NCBI RefSeq assembly: GCF_030272615.1 | Contig: NC_081409.1 | Coordinates: forward strand, 877,371,594-877,435,593 | Reading direction: 5' to 3' | DNA: 64,000 bases | From: Cryptomeria japonica | Lineage: Eukaryota; Streptophyta; Pinopsida; Cupressales; Cupressaceae | In this document: positions 58,765 to 64,000 of the stretch, piece by piece | Position numbering within the stretch: position 1 is the stretch's first letter | Layout of the letters: every line of letters starts with the position of its first letter | Made by a program: the position numbers and the translations under genes | Notes under the pieces: generated by a model | What the model was told of the DNA's origin: nothing | The model's database searches: none | Seen by the model: the letters and a program-made list of their open reading frames with translations, nothing else

Positions 58765-59796
58765 GAACTTCTGAGATGCAAAGACCACTGTTAGGAAAGC
58801 CTTTTCAATGAATGTATAGTTGAGTTCATAGCCATTCAATGTCCTACTGATGTAATATATGACGCGTTCCTTCCCTTGTTGATCTTCTTGTGCCAATAGT
58901 GCCCCCAGTGATATATCTATTGTTGAGATGTATAAGATAAGAGGCTATCCTGCGACTGGTGGTACCAGAACTGGTGGATTCATCAGGTACTGTTTGATTT
59001 GGTAAAAAGATTCTGCACACTTGGCCTCCCATTTGAATGGTACATTTTTGTGTAGCAAATGGTTAAATGGTAGACTTCTATTTGCTAGCTGAGCGATGAA
59101 TCGCCTGATTGATTGAAGTCGTCCCTGTAGAGATCTGAGTTGATTGATATTCTTTGGTGGTGGCATGTCCATAATGGCTTGTATCTTTGCTGGATCTACT
59201 TCAATACCTTTAGCTGAGACTATGTAGCCTAGTAACTTGCCTGATGTAACCCCGAAGACATACTTCTTAGGGTTGAGCTTGACCTGGAATTTCTCCAATC
59301 GATCAAAGATCTTTGTTAGGATGCTGAGATGTTCGGCTCTGGTGAAGGATTTAGCTAGTAAATCATCCACATAGTCTTCCATAAATGTGTGCATCATGTC
59401 ATGGAAGATTGTTGTCATTGCTCTTTGATAAGTGGCCCCTACATTCTTTAAGCCAAAAGGCATAACATTCCAACAGTACGTTCCCCAAGGACAGGTGAAC
59501 ACTGTTTTATCTTGATCTTCAGGAGCTATTTTGATTTGATTATAGCCTGAGAAACCGTCCATTAGTGAGAGCATTGCATGGCCTGCTGTGAGATCTACAA
59601 TGATGTCGATATTGGGCAGAGGAAAGTCGTCTTTTGGACAAGCTTTGTTGACGTCTCTGAAGTCAGTGCATATTCTGATACTACAATCTGGTTTTGATAC
59701 TGGAACGATGTTAGAAATCCATTCTGCATAGTCAATGGGTCAGATGAATCCGACATCTAATAGTTTCTTTAGTTCAGTTTTGACCATGAGTGCCAC
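58765..59796 (-). pseudogene. Reverse transcriptase and RNase H of element B
   Basis: The frame runs from ELKKLLDVGFI near 59770 through CTDFRDVNKACPKDDFPLP, LSLMDGFSGYNQIKI, TYCWNVMPFGLKN and the catalytic YVDD box (FMEDYVDDLLAKS, about 59380), then VDPAKIQAIMDMPPPKN and LRSLQGRLQSIRRFIAQL. The RNase H part follows after a TAG at 58945 (LGALLAQEDQQGKERVIYYI). Another stop, TGA at 59740, precedes the Pro-Ile-Asp-Tyr-Ala motif. No frameshift is seen. RT copies element RNA into DNA; the catalytic residues are intact despite the stops. Confidence 0.93.
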
Positions 59797-62334
59797 CTAT
59801 GGATTCATCTTTCGTAGCTTTTGCTTGACTGGTTTAACTTCTGAAGAGATGGACAAGTGATGCATGATTAAGTGTGGATCCACTCCAGGCATATCAGCAT
59901 ATGACCAAGCAAATTTAATTTGCTGTCCTTTAAAGAAGATGATGAATGCCGATCTTTCTTCCTCTGTCAGGGATTCTACAAGGTGTATGTTTCTGGCTGC
60001 TTCTGTGGTACCAATGTTGATTGATTGAGTGGGCTCAATCAAAATGGGTGATCGCTCATGAAAGTGCTCGGGAAGAGTGTCAAGTCTCCCATCGTTAGGT
60101 GCCTTAAAAAGGTTTTCACCCTTAGATGCGTCCTTTATTTTTACTTTTTTGTGATCTAGAGCTGCCATTGACTGGTTTTCAGCATCAGATTTTTTATTTG
60201 GTTCATTTTTACGACTGAGAGACTTGGCACTCCCTGGTTTGTTGACATCGTTATTTTGTTCACTGGTAGAGCCTATTTCTGGATTTATGGTACATAGGTA
60301 ATGGATAATAGATTCATCATTTGGGAAAATTAGTATATCATGGATTTCAGGTTCATCCCAGTCGATGAGGTCAGGAAAGACAAGCGGTAAGGAATCGTTG
60401 GGTGGATCAAGTTCGACTATTGTGAGTGTTAGGACAGAGTTTTCATCGTGATTGTTCTTGGTTTTAAAGAAGTCCAGGATTTCGTCGAGATCTTCAATGG
60501 TATTATCCTCTACATAGACTTGCTCATAATGTTTCTGTTCGCTTTCCATGGCGTCATAGATATTCTGCGGTCCAAATTCAAGAGGTCTATCTTCTGCATT
60601 ATGTTCTTCTTGAGAAAGAGATATAGAATCAGTATCATTAGGGATATCTGTAGGAGCATTGGAGCAGGTACCCCATTCATATTCATTGGAATCTATCTCA
60701 TAGGCATCATCCCAGATTCTATCTGTGCTGTAAACAGGTACGTTGTATGGTAAAAATAAATCTTTGATGATGGATACCATTTTGATGGTTTTTGTTGATT
60801 CTATATTAGATCTGTCTTCTACTTTCTGGATTTGTTCATAGACTGTGCTTCGCCGGGGAGGAATAACGGTATCTGGAGATGACATGATTATTTTTTGAGA
60901 TATTGGTGTTTGAATATGAGCTACTGCCGCAGATATGGCCCTTTTGTGTTTTAGAAGCTTTTCCTGATGTAATTTCTGATCCTGACGTTCCCGTGCCTTG
61001 CGGATTGTTTCTGCTGATTCAAAGAGTGCTTCCTGCCAAGATTCTTCTTTGTACTTCTTCTTTACCTTCCATTGAGGTTTTGTGGTTGTGTGTGGTGGCT
61101 GTTTCAATAGGAACGTGAGTTTAGAACCCAATCCTTTTTTGTTTCTACTAGGTTGTGAAGGAAGATCAATAGGTTCAGTGACTCCTTCTTTGTGTTTCCC
61201 AATAGGTCCTTTACTGCCATATCCCATTTGCTTCATGATTAAGTAGCCTTTTCCATATAGGTGTGTTGGTAGAACAATGTCCAGAGCGGCTGCTCTATGA
61301 TCTTCTTCCTCATCTTTGTATAACCAGCTAAGAACGTCCTTGTCTTCTGATTCATGTGCTAGAGTGCCCAATTGGATGAAGGTACCATCAAATTTGGTGA
61401 TGGGTTGAGTGACCAGATGTGTTGATGTAGTAGGCGATCCATGAGATTTAGGTGATGTTGGCAATTTGGCCAAACATAAAGGCTTCAAAGAGAATTCTCC
61501 CATGCCTTGGTCTTGGATTTGCATTTTCTGTTTGAAGTCTCTCCATAAGGAATTGGATTTTGCTGTTTGTGGATCTGATGTTGAAGATCGTTGCTTTTCT
61601 CTATTATGAGGAACCAAACTGTCTTGGGCTGCCCCCATTGCGTTGCAATGTTGAAATGGATTGTGATCAGCAGATATGGATACTTCTTGTCCGTCATAAG
61701 GAAATTTTACACACTGGTGATATGTGGAAGGTACTGCTTGCATTTCATGTATCCAAGGTCGCCCTAATAAAATATTATAGGTAAGGTCTATGTCTAAGAC
61801 CTGACATACAGTATCCTTTTGTATTAGTCCCACTTGAATAGGTAATATCACAGTTCCTTTAGAGGATCTTTCCTCATCATCATATGCCTTTATGGTGATC
61901 TTTTTGCAGGGATCAATAGATTCTTCTGAGAAGGCTAATGCACGGATAAGCTTTAAAGTACATATATTAAGTCCGGCTCCTCCATCTATTAAGACTCTTT
62001 TTACTCGGTGTTTGCAAACAATGACTTCAATATGGAGAGGAGTATTATGCGGATGACTTAAGGAAGTATTGTCATGCTCTGAGAAGGTGAGGTTATGAGG
62101 TCCTGTCATATGGGCGACCATGGCTTGAAATTTGTCTATATCCAGATTTTGAGGTACATTTGTTTCCAATAGCGCTTGTTCTAATATGTCTTTGTGCTTT
62201 GGTGATAGTTTCAATAATTCCAGGATAGATATCTGAGCTGGAGTCTTGCGTAGTTGGCTAACCAAGTCATATTGGATTTTTGGTGTGGTAGTTGTAGGTG
62301 CAGTATGTCCTTTCAAGACATATTTCTGAGTTCA
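59797..62334 (-). pseudogene. Protease and long linker of element B, with a G-patch-like motif
   Basis: The longest uninterrupted segment, about 840 codons, follows a TGA at 62332. The aspartic protease reads VLIDGGAGLNICTLKLIRA (about 61995), with Gly where other gypsy elements have Ser, and VLDIDLTYNILLGRPWIHEM (about 61800). A stretch near 61245-61125 (GYLIMKQMGYGSKGPIGKHK ... KKGLGSKL) looks like a G-patch, an RNA-associated glycine motif. The remainder is a long acidic, poorly conserved linker. The segment ends MHHLSISSEVKPVKQKLRKM just before the RT, at TAG 59797. Confidence 0.85.
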
Positions 62335-62370
62335 GGGTGTTACATTGACAGATTCATGATCATGCTTATT

Positions 62371-64000
62371 TCAGATGGTGATGACGTTGACTTGATGATC
62401 TTCAGCTGAGATGTGGTTGATGGTGTTGTTGTAGATGTGATTAATACGAGCTCCGCATGTATCATCTGAAGTTGATGCTCCATCTTTGTTGTAATTTGGG
62501 AGAGGATTTTTGAAGGCTCCGTGATCACCATTTGTTTTGAGACCATCCACCGTTAAGTCACCTCGATCAATCATGTCCTGTACTATGTGTTTCAATCTCA
62601 TGCACTCGTTTGTTCTATGACCCTTGTTGCGATGGAAATCACAATAGTGTGAATCATTCCACCAAGGTGGTTTGATTGGGGGTTCATAGTTGCTGATTGG
62701 AGGCAAAGAAAGAATCTTGTTTGCCAAAAGTTCTCTGAATGCAGATTCTAATGATTGTCCCAGTGGTGTGAAGATACGCTTTTGGAAATTGTTCGTGTTG
62801 TTGCGTGAATTGTTGTTAGGTCCTGGATTCATGTTTTTGCTTTGAGTATCGTTGGTGTTGTTTGTGTTGAGTTTTCCTTGATCAGTGTTTGGTGTATATG
62901 TGTTAGCATTTGTATTAGCATTTTTAAGATTTTTCGTGTTTTGAGGATTTCCAGATAATGCAAGCACTGGTTGTTTAGATTTGGGATCATGTGTTTCATT
63001 GTTGCCTTCATTTTTGTTTCGAGTCCAAAATCGAGATTTGTCAAGGTTGGTGTTGTTCTTGTTATTGTAGTTTGATGAGTTTGTTACCTCTTTGTAAAAT
63101 TTGAGTGTTCCCTTTTTGACACATGCTTCCTCTACTTGAATGCCATTTTCAATCAATTTAGCAAAAGATGGTATGCATTGAAGTTTTAGTCTGTAACTCA
63201 TTTCGCCATTCAAGTTATCAATGAAGATTTCCATTTTCTCCTTCTCGGGAATATCTCGAGGATATCTGGATACCATACGTTGCCAGTGTTGAAGGAATAT
63301 CATGAACGTTTCATTGTTCTTTTGTTTGGTGTTGCAAACATCTAGCATGGTTATGGCACGTTGGATGTTTTAGGAATAGTGGGTTATGAATTTGTTAACC
63401 AATTCATCAAATGATCTGACAAGTGGCGAAATTTTGGATAACCATTCCATGGTTTGCCCTCCCAAGCTTCTGGGGAATAACCTCATCAAATAGGTGTCAT
63501 CATGAGCAAATTCAAGGCTCAGTGTGCAAAATTCTCGAACATGATCTCGGGGATCACTCTTCCCATCATATTTATCAAATTTGGGAACGTCTGAGTTTGG
63601 AGGAAAAGGCACCATGTTCAATCTTCTATCAAATGGGTAAGGACAGATTTCGTTTAAAGAGTACCGCACTGTTGTCCCTTGTTGCATATCCTGTATTTGC
63701 CTTTGCAACATTTGCATTTGTTGAGTAAGGGCTGCCAAAGGTATATGTTCTTGTCGAGGGAAAGGTTCTTCCCTTGTATTTGTTCTCAGCTGAAAAGGTG
63801 TGGTAAATGGTATATTTTGCTCTGGTGTTTCTAGCTCAGGTATATGCATTTCTGGTATGCGTTGTTCTGGAATGTGTTGCTCAGGTATATGTTGTTCAAA
63901 ATTACGGGTTTCTTCTTCTCTTTGTTGTTCTTGATATGCATATTGTTGAGATCCAGTTTTAAAGATGTTTGGGTCTAAATCTTTAGGAAGTTTAACGCCT
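62371..64000 (-). pseudogene. Gag of element B, N-terminus beyond the right edge
   Basis: The frame is open at the window edge (GVKLPKDLDPNIFKTGSQQY). A short repeat of the pattern x-x-I-P-E follows (about 63890-63835), then the retrotransposon Gag domain: PKFDKYDGKSDPRDHVREF, LMRLFPRSLGGQTMEWLSKI and FDELVNKFITHYS. A TAA follows at 63370. The second half continues in the same frame (FLQHWQRMVSRYPRDIPEKE, YRLKLQCIPSF) into an Asn-rich region and a Cys/His motif (CDFHRNKGHRTNECMRLK, about 62645-62590). It ends at TGA 62371. Gag packages element RNA into virus-like particles in the cytoplasm. Confidence 0.88.

Larger units (their letters stand above)
50400..64000 (-). mobile_element. Tat-lineage Ty3/gypsy element B with antisense PMD gene, cut by the right edge
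   Basis: On the minus strand: gag from beyond 64000, protease and linker, RT, RNase H, second RNase H, integrase to 56752, a long spacer with the PMD gene on the plus strand (52281-55387), a polypurine tract (CTTCAAAGAGGGGCAAAA, 51846-51830) and the 3' LTR from 51829. The 5' LTR is outside the window. The coding part keeps one frame over more than 7 kb with only in-frame stops. The organisation matches that of element A, so both belong to one family. Confidence 0.9.

Overview
This is plant nuclear DNA, AT-rich and packed with old retrotransposons. I see no bacterial, organellar or rRNA/tRNA signal. The mix of long Tat-type Ty3/gypsy elements, L1-type and other LINEs, Ty1/copia remnants, a TRIM, a Tourist-like MITE and broken CC-NB-LRR fragments fits a large seed-plant genome. 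A conifer is my best guess, but it is inference only.

Layout. 1-1930: 3' end and LTR of a Tat-like gypsy element. 1960-4277: 3' part of a Ty1/copia element with a complete LTR. 5250-6535: degenerate gypsy gag-protease on the minus strand. 6541-15146: 5'-truncated Tat-type gypsy element A on the plus strand, carrying a broken antisense plant-mobile-domain (PMD) gene and a 3' LTR. 15154-19320: two LINE remnants, the second carrying a 375-bp TRIM. 20758-20984: foldback element with 14-bp flanking repeats. 21382-21630: NB-ARC fragment of a resistance gene. 25832-32624: nearly full-length L1-type LINE with 16-bp target duplications. 34320-35411: tandem duplication and a MITE. 41150-41869: LRR fragment of a resistance gene. 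43522-44900: possible host promoter and first exon, followed by a degenerate tandem array. 45253-46105: solo LTR. 46201-47178: 5'-truncated copy of the L1 3' end. 47684-47772: possible host exon. 48690-64000: gypsy LTR-like sequence, then Tat-type element B on the minus strand, running off the right edge.

Two things stand out. First, Tat elements A and B both carry, between integrase and the 3' LTR, a spliced gene on the opposite strand encoding a PMD protein. The two copies share a 25-codon first exon and an intron rich in a short TAGCGCATA-type repeat. B also has clear splice sites and a TATA box. Second, the L1 element carries a third reading frame of about 215 codons downstream of its RNase H domain. 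A diverged second copy of that frame is still open in a separate 5'-truncated insertion. I do not recognise its protein family.

Almost everything here is decayed. Element B's gag-pol stays in one frame for over 7 kb with only in-frame stops, most explicable as C:G to T:A changes, as expected of a methylated, silenced element. I see no complete intact host gene in the window.
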